Assembly (NCBI GenBank): GCA_027493525.1
Contig: JAOSKN010000003.1
Span: forward strand, 1,674,001 to 1,738,000
From: Planctomycetota bacterium
Lineage (GTDB): Bacteria > Planctomycetota > SZUA-567 > H5-PLA8
Length of the DNA: 64,000 nucleotides
Reading direction: 5' to 3'
A model generated the notes under the pieces. It made no database searches and was not told the DNA's origin. It was given only the letters and a program-made list of their open reading frames with translations. Position numbers and translations under genes: made by a program. Positions 18,091 through 26,130 of the stretch are shown one piece after another. Within the stretch, counting starts at the first letter, position 1. Each line of letters begins with the position of its first letter.

Positions 18091-20871
18091 CTACTTCACC
18101 ACGATATTCACCAGCCGGTTCTTGATCACGACCACCTTCACGATCTGCTTGCCTTCCAGGTGCGCGGCCACGGCTTCCTGGGCACGCGCCTTCACTTCAT
18201 TCTCCCCGGCATCGGCCCCGACGCCGATCTTGCCCCGCACCTTTCCATTGACCTGCACGGCCAGTTCGACGGAGGCGTCCACCGTCAGTTCGGGATCGAA
18301 CGACGGCCAGGGCTCGTAAGCCAGCGACCGCGCGTGGCCCAGGCGGCTCCACAATTCCTCGGCCAGGTGCGGCGCGAAGGGCGCCAGCAGCAGCGTGAAG
18401 CGGCCGGCCTGCGAACGGCCCAGCTTCTCGGGACTCTTCAGCGCCTCGTTGACGAAAATCATCATCGCGCTGATGGCGGTGTTGAAGGCCATCCGCTCCA
18501 GATCCTCGGTGACTTTCTTGATCGTTTTGTGCAGCGCGCGCTCCAGTTCCTCTTCGCCGGCGTTGTCCTCACGCAGGTTGGGCCGGACCTGGCCGGCGTC
18601 CGGCTTGGTTTCATCTTCTTCGACGATCAGCCGCCACGCGCGCTGGAGGAAGCGAAATACGCCGGGCACATCTCGCGGATTCCAGGGCTTGGAGCCGTCC
18701 AGCGGGCCCATGAACATCTCGTACAGGCGCAGCGTGTCGGCGCCGTACTCCTTCACGACCTCGTCGGGGTTGACGACGTTCTTCAGGGTCTTGGACATCT
18801 TGGCGACGATCGGCTCGACCGGCTGCCCATCGCTCTTCAACACGAAGACGCCGCCACGCTCCTCGACCTCGTCCACGGGGGTCAGCCGCCCGCTTCGGTC
18901 CTTGTAGGCGAAAGCGGTGATCATGCCCTGGTTGAAAAGGCGCTGAAAAGGCTCCTTGGCGTGAACGCAGCCCAGGTCGTACAGAACCTTGTGCCAGAAG
19001 CGCGCGTAGAGCAGGTGCAGGACGGCGTGCTCGGCGCCGCCCACGTACAGGTCCACGGGCATCCAGTAGGCCTCGGCCTCCTTGCGCCAGCCCGCGGAGG
19101 CGTTGTGGGCGTCCAGGTAGCGCAAGTAGTACCAGCAGGAGCCCGCCCAGTTGGGCATGGTGTTGGTCTCGCGCCGCGCGCGCTTCTCGCCGGGCTTCAG
19201 CGCCTCGCCTTCCTTGTACGGCCGCGTGCGAACGACTTGGCCCCGCGCGTCGACCTCCGCGACGACCTGCACCCAGTCCTTGGCCTTGCTCAGCGGTGGA
19301 TCGAACGTCCCGGTGGGCTTGAAGTCGGCCATTTGCGGCGAAGCCAGCGGCAGTTCGTTCTCGGGAATCGCCGCGTGCGAACCGTCCTCGAAGTGAACCA
19401 CCGGAAACGGCTCGCCCCAGTAGCGCTGCCGGCTGAAGAGCCAGTCGCGCAGGCGGTAATTGATCGTCCCCTTCCCCAGCTTCCGTTCTTCCAGCCAGGC
19501 GGTGATCGTCTTCTTGGCCTCCGCCGTGGGCAGGCCCTCGATGGCCGGGGAATGGATCGCCATGCCCTGCCCGGTGAAGGGCAGGTTCAGCCACTCGAAG
19601 TACAGCTTGTCTTTGCCCTCGGCGGTCTTGCCCATCTTGGAGCCATGGACGGGGATCTTGCGCGAGGCCGGCTTCAGCCCGTTCCAGGTCTCGTACTTCT
19701 TCATCTTCTCGACCAGGTCCGGCGGGGGTTCGGGCGAGGCCACGACGTTGATCACGGGCAGTTGGAACTGTTTGGCGAACTCCCAGTCGCGTTCGTCGTG
19801 CGCGGGAACGGCCATGATCGCGCCGGTGCCGTAGCCCGTCAGCACGTAGTCGGCGATCCAGATCGGAATCTTCGCCTTGGGATCGCTTGCCTCGTAGACC
19901 GGGTTCATGGCGTAGGCCCCGGTGAATACGCCGGTCTTCTCCTTGGCCAGTTCGGTTCGCGCCAGGTCGGACTTCTTTGCGGCCGCGGCGACATATGCTT
20001 CGACCTCGGCCTTCCTCTCGGGCGTGGTCAGCTTCGCGACCAGCGGATGCTCGGGCGCCAGGACCATATACGTCGCGCCGAAGAGCGTGTCCGGACGGGT
20101 GGTGAAGACGCGGATCACGTCTCCCGAGTCCGCGGCCTTGAAGTCCACTTCCGCACCTTCGCTCCTGCCGATCCAGTTGCGCTGCTGTGCCTTGATCGAC
20201 TCGGGCCAGTCCAGCGCCTCCAGGTCGTCCAGCAGCCGGTCGGCGTAGGCGGTGATCTTCAGCATCCACTGTTTCATGGGCCGGCGCACGCAGGGGTGGT
20301 CGCCGCGCTCGCTGCGCCCTTCGACGACCTCCTCGTTGGCCAGCACCGTGCCCAGCGCCTCGCACCACCAGACCGGGACCTCGGCCAGGTACGCCAGGCC
20401 CTGCTTGTAGAGCTGCAGGAAGATCCACTGCGTCCAGCGGAAGTAGCCGGGGTCGGTCGTATCGACCTCGCGGCTCCAGTCGTAGCTGAAGCCCAGCGCC
20501 TGGATCTGGCGCTTCATCGTGCCGATGTTCTTCTGCGTGGTGATGCTGGGATGGATGCCGTGCTGGACGGCGTACTGCTCGGCCGGCAGCCCGTAAGCGT
20601 CCCAGCCCATCGGATGCAGCACGTTGAAGCCGCGCATGCGCTTCCAACGCGCCAGGATGTCGGTGGCCGTGTAACCCTCGGGGTGACCCACATGCAGCCC
20701 GTCGCCGCTGGGGTACGGGAACATGTCGAGTACGTAGAATTTGGGCTTGGACGCGTCGAACCCCGGCTCGCCGGGATTCGGCGTCACGAAGGTCTTCTGC
20801 TCGGCCCAATGCTGCTGCCACTTCGGTTCGATTTCGCTGGGCGTGTATTTGGACGACGGCGCGGCGGACAT
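18091..20871 (-). CDS. leuS: Leucyl-tRNA synthetase
   Basis: The enzyme charges tRNA-Leu with leucine. At 926 residues it is full length. The class I signatures are present: FPYPSGDGLHVGHPEGY (the HIGH region, near residue 53) and VAKMSKTLKNVVNPD (the KMSKS loop, here KMSKT). The CP1 editing domain between them contains TLFGATYMVLAPEHP and GTGAIMAVPAHDERD, whose Asp and Thr residues support hydrolysis of mischarged tRNA. GSCWYYLRYLD marks the zinc/insertion region and the C-terminal anticodon-binding domain ends in KVVVIKNRLVNIVVK. The gene is intact, unlike several others in this window. Confidence 0.97.
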   Translation of the reverse strand: MSAAPSSKYTPSEIEPKWQQHWAEQKTFVTPNPGEPGFDASKPKFYVLDMFPYPSGDGLHVGHPEGYTATDILARWKRMRGFNVLHPMGWDAYGLPAEQYAVQHGIHPSITTQKNIGTMKRQIQALGFSYDWSREVDTTDPGYFRWTQWIFLQLYKQGLAYLAEVPVWWCEALGTVLANEEVVEGRSERGDHPCVRRPMKQWMLKITAYADRLLDDLEALDWPESIKAQQRNWIGRSEGAEVDFKAADSGDVIRVFTTRPDTLFGATYMVLAPEHPLVAKLTTPERKAEVEAYVAAAAKKSDLARTELAKEKTGVFTGAYAMNPVYEASDPKAKIPIWIADYVLTGYGTGAIMAVPAHDERDWEFAKQFQLPVINVVASPEPPPDLVEKMKKYETWNGLKPASRKIPVHGSKMGKTAEGKDKLYFEWLNLPFTGQGMAIHSPAIEGLPTAEAKKTITAWLEERKLGKGTINYRLRDWLFSRQRYWGEPFPVVHFEDGSHAAIPENELPLASPQMADFKPTGTFDPPLSKAKDWVQVVAEVDARGQVVRTRPYKEGEALKPGEKRARRETNTMPNWAGSCWYYLRYLDAHNASAGWRKEAEAYWMPVDLYVGGAEHAVLHLLYARFWHKVLYDLGCVHAKEPFQRLFNQGMITAFAYKDRSGRLTPVDEVEERGGVFVLKSDGQPVEPIVAKMSKTLKNVVNPDEVVKEYGADTLRLYEMFMGPLDGSKPWNPRDVPGVFRFLQRAWRLIVEEDETKPDAGQVRPNLREDNAGEEELERALHKTIKKVTEDLERMAFNTAISAMMIFVNEALKSPEKLGRSQAGRFTLLLAPFAPHLAEELWSRLGHARSLAYEPWPSFDPELTVDASVELAVQVNGKVRGKIGVGADAGENEVKARAQEAVAAHLEGKQIVKVVVIKNRLVNIVVK

Positions 20872-21229
20872 GGCGGGTCCTCGACGGGCATCAAAAGTCT
20901 CTCGCTTCGCGCCACGGCGCGAAGCGCACGGATCAACTCAAGCCCAACGCCTGAGCGAAAGGGGACTTTACCGAAAACGGGGGACGTAAGCTAGCGAGGG
21001 AGGCCCGCGCCCGCGCGGAACGATGCGCGAGCGCTGAAGGCTCCCTTCGGGGGGGCGCCGTCGGAGCGGCGGGGGGCGATGCCTGAAACCATCATGGGCA
21101 CACTCAACCTCATGCGCCTCCCGATGTCAAACATTCGCGCCCGGGCGCAGCGGAATCGCCTTGACAGGCGCGGAAGTTGGCCGAAACTGAGTTTTCCACG
21201 CCGGTTGCGATGAGGCGTGCGACTCCCGT
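20872..21229. other. Intergenic region between leuS and tRNA-Ala
   Basis: About 358 bases without a gene. It contains GC-rich inverted words (for example CTTCGCGCCACGGCGCGAAG near 20909) and a short promoter-like box in front of the tRNA. I found no recognisable RNA gene or leader peptide for leuS. Confidence 0.35.
21161..21189 (+). promoter_or_regulatory. Possible promoter of tRNA-Ala
   Basis: TTGACA at 21161-21166 matches a -35 box exactly. Seventeen bases later lies AAACTG, a poor -10 match, about 40 bases before the mature tRNA. The match is one-sided, so confidence is low. Confidence 0.3.
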
Positions 21230-21305
21230 GGGGCTGTGGCGCAGCTGGGAGCGCGCTTGCATGGCATGCAAGAGGTCACGGGTTCAACTCCCGTCAGCTC
21301 CACCA
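21230..21305 (+). tRNA. tRNA-Ala (anticodon GGC)
   Basis: The 76-base gene folds as a cloverleaf: acceptor arm GGGGCTG pairs with CAGCTCC (one G-T), the anticodon stem CTTGC/GCAAG encloses ATGGCAT with anticodon GGC at the expected place, and the T arm is ACGGG-TTCAACT-CCCGT. The CCA end is encoded. The 3' 45 bases, together with three following bases, are duplicated at 35104-35151, so this gene is the attachment site of the adjacent element and remains intact on the left side. Confidence 0.97.
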
Positions 21306-21308
21306 TTT
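21261..21308 (+). repeat. attL: left direct repeat of the integrated element
   Basis: The 48 bases from the anticodon loop of tRNA-Ala through the CCA end and ATTT are identical to 35104-35151. The match stops abruptly on both sides. This is the classic footprint of tyrosine-integrase insertion into a tRNA 3' end. Confidence 0.95.
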
Positions 21309-21373
21309 GTAAACTAGGCTGAATCCCTGAGTTATAGGGATACCTGCCAAGCGGCAGAGCGGCTGCAACCCAA

Positions 21374-21404
21374 GTCGAAAAGGTATCAACTGATACCTTT
21401 CGAC
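21374..21404. promoter_or_regulatory. Inverted repeat in front of the integrase gene
   Basis: GTCGAAAAGGTATCA and TGATACCTTTCGAC are inverted copies separated by two bases, with a single extra A in the left arm. The repeat ends 13 bases before the integrase ATG, overlapping its likely transcription or translation start. It could be an operator, an integrase or excisionase binding site, or an RNA hairpin controlling translation. Confidence 0.55.
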
Positions 21405-21417
21405 CGAGGAGGCCGCG

Positions 21418-22584
21418 ATGCCCCAGTCTCTTCCGTCGTACCGTCGCCAACCTTCGGCGGATGGAAACCCCGCGCGCGCGTTCGTCGTGCTCGCAGGCCG
21501 CCGCGTCTACCTGGGCGAGCACGGCACGCCCGAATCTCGCGAAGCATACCGGCGCGTGCTGGCAGAATGGGCAGCAGGGAGCGGCGCGGCGCCCGTCGCG
21601 GCGCGCGAGTTGACCATCAGCGAACTGTGCGTGCTGCACTTCAAATATGTCAAGGCCACCTACCTTAAGCCCGATGGAAAATTCACCAGCGAAGTAGGCT
21701 GCCGCAAGTCTTGCCTTCGGATCCTGCGCAAGCTGTACAAGACGCTCCCCGCGGCTGACTTCGGCCCGAAGAAACTGCGCGCGGTTCGCGCTGCCATGAT
21801 CGGGAAAGGCTGGACGCGCAAGACCATCAACGGCGCGGTTTCCCGGCTGCGAGCGTGCTTTAAGTGGGCAGCTTCCGAAGAACTGATACCCGCCTCTGTC
21901 TTCCACGCGCTCCAGACCGTCACGGGGCTACGGGCGGGGCGCACCGAGGCCCCCGAAGGCCGCGCGGGTCGGCCCGTCCCTGTCGATCATGTCAGGCGCG
22001 TGCTGCCCTTCCTACCGTCGCCCGTCGCGGCCCTCGTGAAAATCCAGTGGTACACCGGCGCGCGCGCCGGCGAGATCGTGGCGCTTCGGGCAACCGAGAT
22101 CGACTGCAAGGGCAAGGTCTGGCTCTACAAACCCGCCGCCCACAAGACCGCCTTTCATGGGCATGACCGCACGATTGTCTTCGGCCCGAAGGCGCAGCGC
22201 ATTCTACGGCGCTTCATCGAATCCCGGCCCGTGGGGCAACCGTTGTTTTCGCCCGTCGAGGCCGAACGCGAGCGCTACGCCCGCTGCAAAACTCACCGCA
22301 GGAAGAACCAGAAGGAAAACGAGCCGAAGACTTCCCGGCGGCTGGGGGATCACTACGACGTGGACACCTACAGGCGCGCGATTACTCGCGCCTGCGAGAA
22401 GGCCGGCGTGCCGGAATGGACTCCGCACCGTCTACGGCATTCGGCCATTACTAGAGTGAAGCGCAGATTCGGCATGGAAGCCGCCCGCGCATTCGCGGGG
22501 CATCAAGTCCACGCCATGACGCAGCACTACTCGCGCGAAGCGGACAAGGCGAAAGCCCGGAGCGTGGTTGAGCGAGTCGGGTAG
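21418..22584 (+). CDS. int: Tyrosine recombinase/integrase of the element
   Basis: The 388-residue protein catalyses site-specific insertion and excision. The catalytic set is complete: Arg216 in TGARAGEI, a Lys near 243, His337 and Arg340 in TPHRLRHSA, His362 in AGHQ and nucleophile Tyr371 in QHYSREADK. The N-terminal part (residues 1-150) holds a short AP2/SAM-like core-binding region; RRVYLGEHGTPESREAYRR near residues 28-46 is a motif I associate with integrases abundant in Planctomycetota. GAGGAGG lies before the ATG at 21418. It starts 110 bases inside attL and points into the element, the usual arrangement. Confidence 0.95.
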   Translation: MPQSLPSYRRQPSADGNPARAFVVLAGRRVYLGEHGTPESREAYRRVLAEWAAGSGAAPVAARELTISELCVLHFKYVKATYLKPDGKFTSEVGCRKSCLRILRKLYKTLPAADFGPKKLRAVRAAMIGKGWTRKTINGAVSRLRACFKWAASEELIPASVFHALQTVTGLRAGRTEAPEGRAGRPVPVDHVRRVLPFLPSPVAALVKIQWYTGARAGEIVALRATEIDCKGKVWLYKPAAHKTAFHGHDRTIVFGPKAQRILRRFIESRPVGQPLFSPVEAERERYARCKTHRRKNQKENEPKTSRRLGDHYDVDTYRRAITRACEKAGVPEWTPHRLRHSAITRVKRRFGMEAARAFAGHQVHAMTQHYSREADKAKARSVVERVG

Positions 22585-22699
22585 GCGGAGCGCTGGCCGG
22601 CTGGGAACCCGGCCAACGCCCCTAAGCAGGACCAGGTACAGGCCGGCCGCTGCTTGAGCGAAAGGCTACAGGCGCGGCCCAATTGGGAAAGGGCAGACC

Positions 22700-23275
22700 A
22701 TGGCAATACCGACCGAGTACGGCGCGGCCTACGTGAAGCTGCGCACGCTGATCGAGGCGCACCCGGAGACCTTCGCGCTGTTCGTCACCGACTTCTGCAA
22801 CCTCGACGCTCCATACGAGCGGCCGAAGAAAGAGCGCGTGGCGTGGATGGTGGCCGGCTTGGAGCTTCTCGAGGTGATCCACGGGCGCGAGCACGTCGCC
22901 TGCACCCATTTCCTACTCTGGCTTGCGGCGGACGCCGAGCCCAAGCAGGCGCTTGAGTACCTTAGTCGGGCGCACGCGATCGGCTGCGAAAACGAGGCCG
23001 GGTTGCCCTTGTCCGTTTCCTTTTTTGCGCACAGCGCCGCGCGTGCCTGCTTCGCGCTGGGCTTGAAGGAGGAAGGCTTCAAGTGGGTCGTGCAGTTGCT
23101 CCAGGACGACTTGAAGCATGGGACAGACACCTATTGGGAGTTGGTTTCCGTCGAGACATTCTTGCCGCTGGTCGAAGACACCGGCTGCGACGTTTCCGCC
23201 TGGCTGGCGTTGGAGGCGGACCTTTTGAAGCGCGACGGCCGGACGGCGCCGGCGGGGAGGATGATGACATGTTGA
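22700..23275 (+). CDS. Element protein of unknown function, helical
   Basis: The 191-residue protein is predicted mostly helical, with repeated patterns such as QALEYLSRAHAIG and AARACFALGLKEEGFKWVVQLL that resemble paired helices of TPR-like folds. No enzymatic motif, signal or membrane segment is visible. The stop codon overlaps the start of the next gene by seven bases, so the two are probably translated together. The 115-base gap after the integrase contains a GC-rich hairpin (about 22593-22615) without a T run. Confidence 0.6.
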   Translation: MAIPTEYGAAYVKLRTLIEAHPETFALFVTDFCNLDAPYERPKKERVAWMVAGLELLEVIHGREHVACTHFLLWLAADAEPKQALEYLSRAHAIGCENEAGLPLSVSFFAHSAARACFALGLKEEGFKWVVQLLQDDLKHGTDTYWELVSVETFLPLVEDTGCDVSAWLALEADLLKRDGRTAPAGRMMTC

Positions 23276-23895
23276 GCGAACGAGACCGGGGGAGAGTGAG
23301 GAAGCACCTGTACGCCGCGTTGGCGATCCTGAAAAAGGAAGAAGACTGGGCTACCTTCGGGATGGATGCCTGCGCGGTGTACGAGGCGCTCAAGATGATC
23401 GAGACCGACGAGGCGCAGGCCGAACGGACGGGGCGGGAATATATTCTCGCGGCCTATGGAGTGGAAACGGTCTCGATGCAAAAAGGGCTGGACATGCGCG
23501 CGGCGCTGCGCTGGTCGCTTGCTTTTAACCACGCCCCGAGCGCGGCGCTTCATTGCTGGCTGTTGCAGGAAGCCTTGACCTGGAACGGCGCTATTTCACA
23601 CGAAACGGAGTGGACCTTGGACAGGATGAAAACTGAATTCAGGGGGAAGACGGGGCGGCTTGTCAAGGCCCTGCACGAGGACGTGCGAGCGGCGCGGCTG
23701 GCAAGACACGTGGACCCGCTGGAGGCCAAGGCCGCGCGTGGGGAGCATCCCGCGACCGACGGGCACGACGATTATTGGAAGGATCGGCAGGCAATTCTTG
23801 AGTACGCCAAGACCGGGAAGGCCCCGAAGGCGGACCCGCGCCCGCTGCTGGCCAAGGTTCACAAGGCGCTGGTCATGCAGAAGACGGTGGTGTAA
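23269..23895 (+). CDS. Element protein of unknown function
   Basis: The 208-residue protein starts with ATG at 23269, with GGGGAGG eight bases upstream, and overlaps the preceding gene. It is largely helical and hydrophilic, with many Lys, Glu and Ala residues. Stretches such as AALRWSLAFNHAPSAALHCW and EALKMIETDEAQAE suggest a soluble helical bundle. I do not recognise a family. Its coupling to the preceding helical protein suggests the two act together. Confidence 0.6.
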   Translation: MLSERDRGRVRKHLYAALAILKKEEDWATFGMDACAVYEALKMIETDEAQAERTGREYILAAYGVETVSMQKGLDMRAALRWSLAFNHAPSAALHCWLLQEALTWNGAISHETEWTLDRMKTEFRGKTGRLVKALHEDVRAARLARHVDPLEAKAARGEHPATDGHDDYWKDRQAILEYAKTGKAPKADPRPLLAKVHKALVMQKTVV

Positions 23896-24020
23896 TTCTT
23901 GCGTGATTCCACGCGGGAAGGAGTAGGGTAGTTGCACCGGGCTAGGGTAGCTCCCGAAAAGCGGACCTCCGACCGCCTGCCCGGCGCTTCTTTTCGGAGA
24001 CGCGCACGGAGGCGCGAAAC

Positions 24021-24698
24021 ATGGAATACGCATTGGAGCCCTGGGAAATCGGGGTCATTCAAGCGCATTTGAAACAAGAGCCCAGCGAAGAAGAAAAGAT
24101 CGCGGCCGTGCAGTATGCGCGCATGGCATTTAAGGAATCCGAAGGCGCTGCAATCGATGCGGGAAGAGTCAACCAGGCCATCGCCGCATTACGAATCTAC
24201 CGGCTGGAGGAGGAATACTGCGAAGGGGGTTGGCACCCGCTTTTACTCACGCGCCTGATATCGGCGTACTCCGCAAGCATTACACGCCATGCCGGCGAGA
24301 AATTAAACTCGAAATCGAAGAGCAAAAATCCCTTGGCGAACCTGGCCCGCGAAGCCTTCGCGGTTGCCGGCAAGCTTGAGCATTATATGAATAACCAGGA
24401 CTCCATTGCCGCCTGGCGCTTTTGCCTCGCCTCCGCGCGGCTGGTTCGGATCGCGCATGAAATGTTCCGGCTTGCCTTCGACGAGCACGCGGTAATCGGG
24501 ATGCGGGTTGAAGGGGGCGGCCGAAAGGGACATAGGGCCGCACATGGCACAAGGGAAGGTCGGGAGGAACGGTATCGGGCGTGGAAGCAGGAGGTAAATG
24601 ACCTGACCGATAAGGGCATGAAAATCACCAACGCCCGCCATCAAGTAGCCAAAAAGTATAGGGTTTCTTGCAGGACCATCCTGCGACACACCAAATAA
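24021..24698 (+). CDS. Element protein with C-terminal helix-turn-helix-like end
   Basis: The 225-residue protein begins MEYALEPWEIGVI, with GGAGG nine bases upstream of the ATG. Most of it is helical. The last 50 residues (RYRAWKQEVNDLTDKGMKI then NARHQVAKKYRVSCRTILRH) have the spacing of a helix-turn-helix, like the DNA-binding end of resolvases or excisionase-type regulators. It could be a regulator of the element, but the bulk of the protein matches nothing I know. Its codon use is less GC-biased than its neighbours. Confidence 0.6.
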   Translation: MEYALEPWEIGVIQAHLKQEPSEEEKIAAVQYARMAFKESEGAAIDAGRVNQAIAALRIYRLEEEYCEGGWHPLLLTRLISAYSASITRHAGEKLNSKSKSKNPLANLAREAFAVAGKLEHYMNNQDSIAAWRFCLASARLVRIAHEMFRLAFDEHAVIGMRVEGGGRKGHRAAHGTREGREERYRAWKQEVNDLTDKGMKITNARHQVAKKYRVSCRTILRHTK

Positions 24699-24802
24699 AT
24701 AAAATTTCGACCGGTGACAGTCCTCCCTCTGTCACCGACTCGCAGGCCATACTCCTCCAGCGCGGCGCATTGCCGCCGCCGGCCACGCACGGAGGATATT
24801 GC

Positions 24803-25114
24803 ATGCTGTTCGATCCCGCCGACCCGCCCCTCACCCTCGCCGAGGCCGCCGCCGCTCTACCGCGCCTCAACGGCCGAAAACTTCATATGGCGACTGTTTG
24901 GCGGTGGGCGCGCGTCGGCGTGCGCGGCGTGCGCTTGGAGGTTCGCCTAGTGGGCGGCCGCATGGTGACGACCCGGGGCGCTCTGGAGGCGTTCACGATG
25001 GCGGTTGCCGATCAGGGCATTGTCACCGCCCATCGGGGCCGCCCGCCCCGGCCGCGACGCGCAGCGAGCGCGCTGGAGCGCGCCGACGCCGAGGCGGCGC
25101 GCGAGGGTTTGTAG
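24803..25114 (+). CDS. DUF1580-like small DNA-binding protein
   Basis: The 103-residue protein begins MLFDPADPPLTLAEAAAALP, followed by KLHMATVWRWARVGVRGVRL, VGGRMVTTRGALEAF and an Arg-rich tail. This order resembles the DUF1580 family, a winged-helix-like protein group that I recall mainly from Planctomycetota, often inside mobile elements. The LTLAEAA..LP and TVWRWA parts look like a MerR/excisionase-type helix-turn-helix. The ATG at 24803 is preferred over upstream starts because GGAGGA lies seven bases before it. In this position, just ahead of the replication genes, it may act as excisionase or regulator. Confidence 0.68.
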   Translation: MLFDPADPPLTLAEAAAALPRLNGRKLHMATVWRWARVGVRGVRLEVRLVGGRMVTTRGALEAFTMAVADQGIVTAHRGRPPRPRRAASALERADAEAAREGL

Positions 25115-25212
25115 AGGAGAAAAAACCGCGCCGGCCGCAGGTTGTGACCTGCGCCAATATTTGTGCGAATTTTGCGTAGAATTGTTGGAGTCCAGGCGCG
25201 GGGTCGGGGATC

Positions 25213-26130
25213 ATGTGGATCGAAAGTCACGTAGAACTTGGCAGGCACCCGAAGCTTTTGCGCCTTTCCCGCGCGCTGGGAACCTCCCGCGCCGCCGTCA
25301 TGGGACACCTGCATTTCCTGTGGCATTGGGCGATTCAATACGCACAGGACGGCAGCCTTACCGCGTTCGGGGCGGATGAAATCGCGCTGGCCGGGGAGTG
25401 GGAGGGCGACCCGGAAACGTTCGTCAAGGGCCTGCATGAGGCCGGATTCGTTGACGCCGACAACCTACTCCACGACTGGCATGAATACGCGGGGCGAATT
25501 CTGGAGCGCAAGGCCGCCAATCGGAAGCGCGTGCAAAATTGGAGAGCACGTAACGAGCACGCCGCACGCGATTTGAGCGCACCGAGTGAATACGAAACGG
25601 AAACGAACGCATTACGTAACGGTCACGTAACAGTTACGTGCGCGTCCGGTAATGGGCGACCTACCAACCTACCTACCAACCTACCTACCAACCTACCTAC
25701 CAACCTACCTACCAACCAACAAGCGCGCGCTGCGCGCGGGGAGGACTCGACGGAAGATGCTTCGAGGGGTGGAGCCAAGCCCAAAGCGAAGCGCGCGAAA
25801 CCCAAGGCCGAGCTTCCCGAAGTGCCGAGCGCGCTGGACACCGAGCACTTCGGCGCCGCGTGGGCCGACTGGCAGGCGCACCGCCGCGAGATTCATAAGC
25901 CGTTGACCCCGACCGCGACGCGAAACCAGTTCCTGCAACTGGCCGAATGGGGACCGGAGCGCGCCACCATAGCCATCCGGCACAGCATCGCGAACGGCTG
26001 GACCGGGATTTTCGAGCCGCGCGTGAATGGGAACGGGGCGCAGCCAGTTGGGGAACTAAACCCCGACGACGAAGCCAACCGACTAGCCGCGGCCGGACGT
26101 GCTGCCAAGCGTGCGCGGGGTGAAGCATGA
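25213..26130 (+). CDS. Replication initiator-like protein (phage O/DnaD type) with internal repeats
   Basis: The 305-residue protein has an N-terminal domain (about residues 1-110) of the kind found in phage replication organisers: MWIESHVELGRHPKLLRLSR, GHLHFLWHWAIQYAQDG, LHEAGFVDADNLLHDW, then an Arg/Lys-rich helix. It should bind DNA through a winged helix. A flexible linker (about 112-200) includes four repeats of Asn-Leu-Pro-Thr encoded by a 12-bp tandem repeat. A C-terminal region (about 205-290, EHFGAAWADWQAHRREIHKPL) may contact the helicase. The gene overlaps the primase-helicase gene by four bases. The repeats inside the coding sequence recall lambda O, where the origin lies within the initiator gene. 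Confidence 0.72.
   Translation: MWIESHVELGRHPKLLRLSRALGTSRAAVMGHLHFLWHWAIQYAQDGSLTAFGADEIALAGEWEGDPETFVKGLHEAGFVDADNLLHDWHEYAGRILERKAANRKRVQNWRARNEHAARDLSAPSEYETETNALRNGHVTVTCASGNGRPTNLPTNLPTNLPTNLPTNQQARAARGEDSTEDASRGGAKPKAKRAKPKAELPEVPSALDTEHFGAAWADWQAHRREIHKPLTPTATRNQFLQLAEWGPERATIAIRHSIANGWTGIFEPRVNGNGAQPVGELNPDDEANRLAAAGRAAKRARGEA
25548..25639. repeat. ACGTAAC iteron-like motifs inside the initiator gene
   Basis: The heptamer ACGTAAC occurs at 25548-25554, 25614-25620 and 25625-25631, and in inverted form (GTTACGT) at 25633-25639. The last two form a near-palindrome. They lie in the linker-coding part of the initiator gene, just left of the tandem repeat, and may be initiator-binding sites. 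Confidence 0.5.
25660..25719. repeat. 12-bp tandem repeat, five copies
   Basis: The unit CCTACCAACCTA is repeated four times exactly and a fifth time with two changes at its end. In frame it encodes Asn-Leu-Pro-Thr repeats. Copy number may vary without breaking the frame, because the unit is a multiple of three. Confidence 0.9.

Noticed and set aside
18160..20994. A 944-residue open frame on the plus strand across leuS
   Set aside because: It is fully antisense to leuS, which has all synthetase motifs; long open antisense frames are common in GC-rich genes and this one has no recognisable domain.
20872..21229. Riboswitch, T-box or SRP RNA upstream of leuS
   Set aside because: I found no T-box UGGN motif with an antiterminator, no conserved riboswitch core and no SRP loop sequence; only GC-rich words are present.
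25660..25719. Tandem repeat considered as a CRISPR array
   Set aside because: The units are 12 bp and contiguous, with no spacers, and there are no cas genes.
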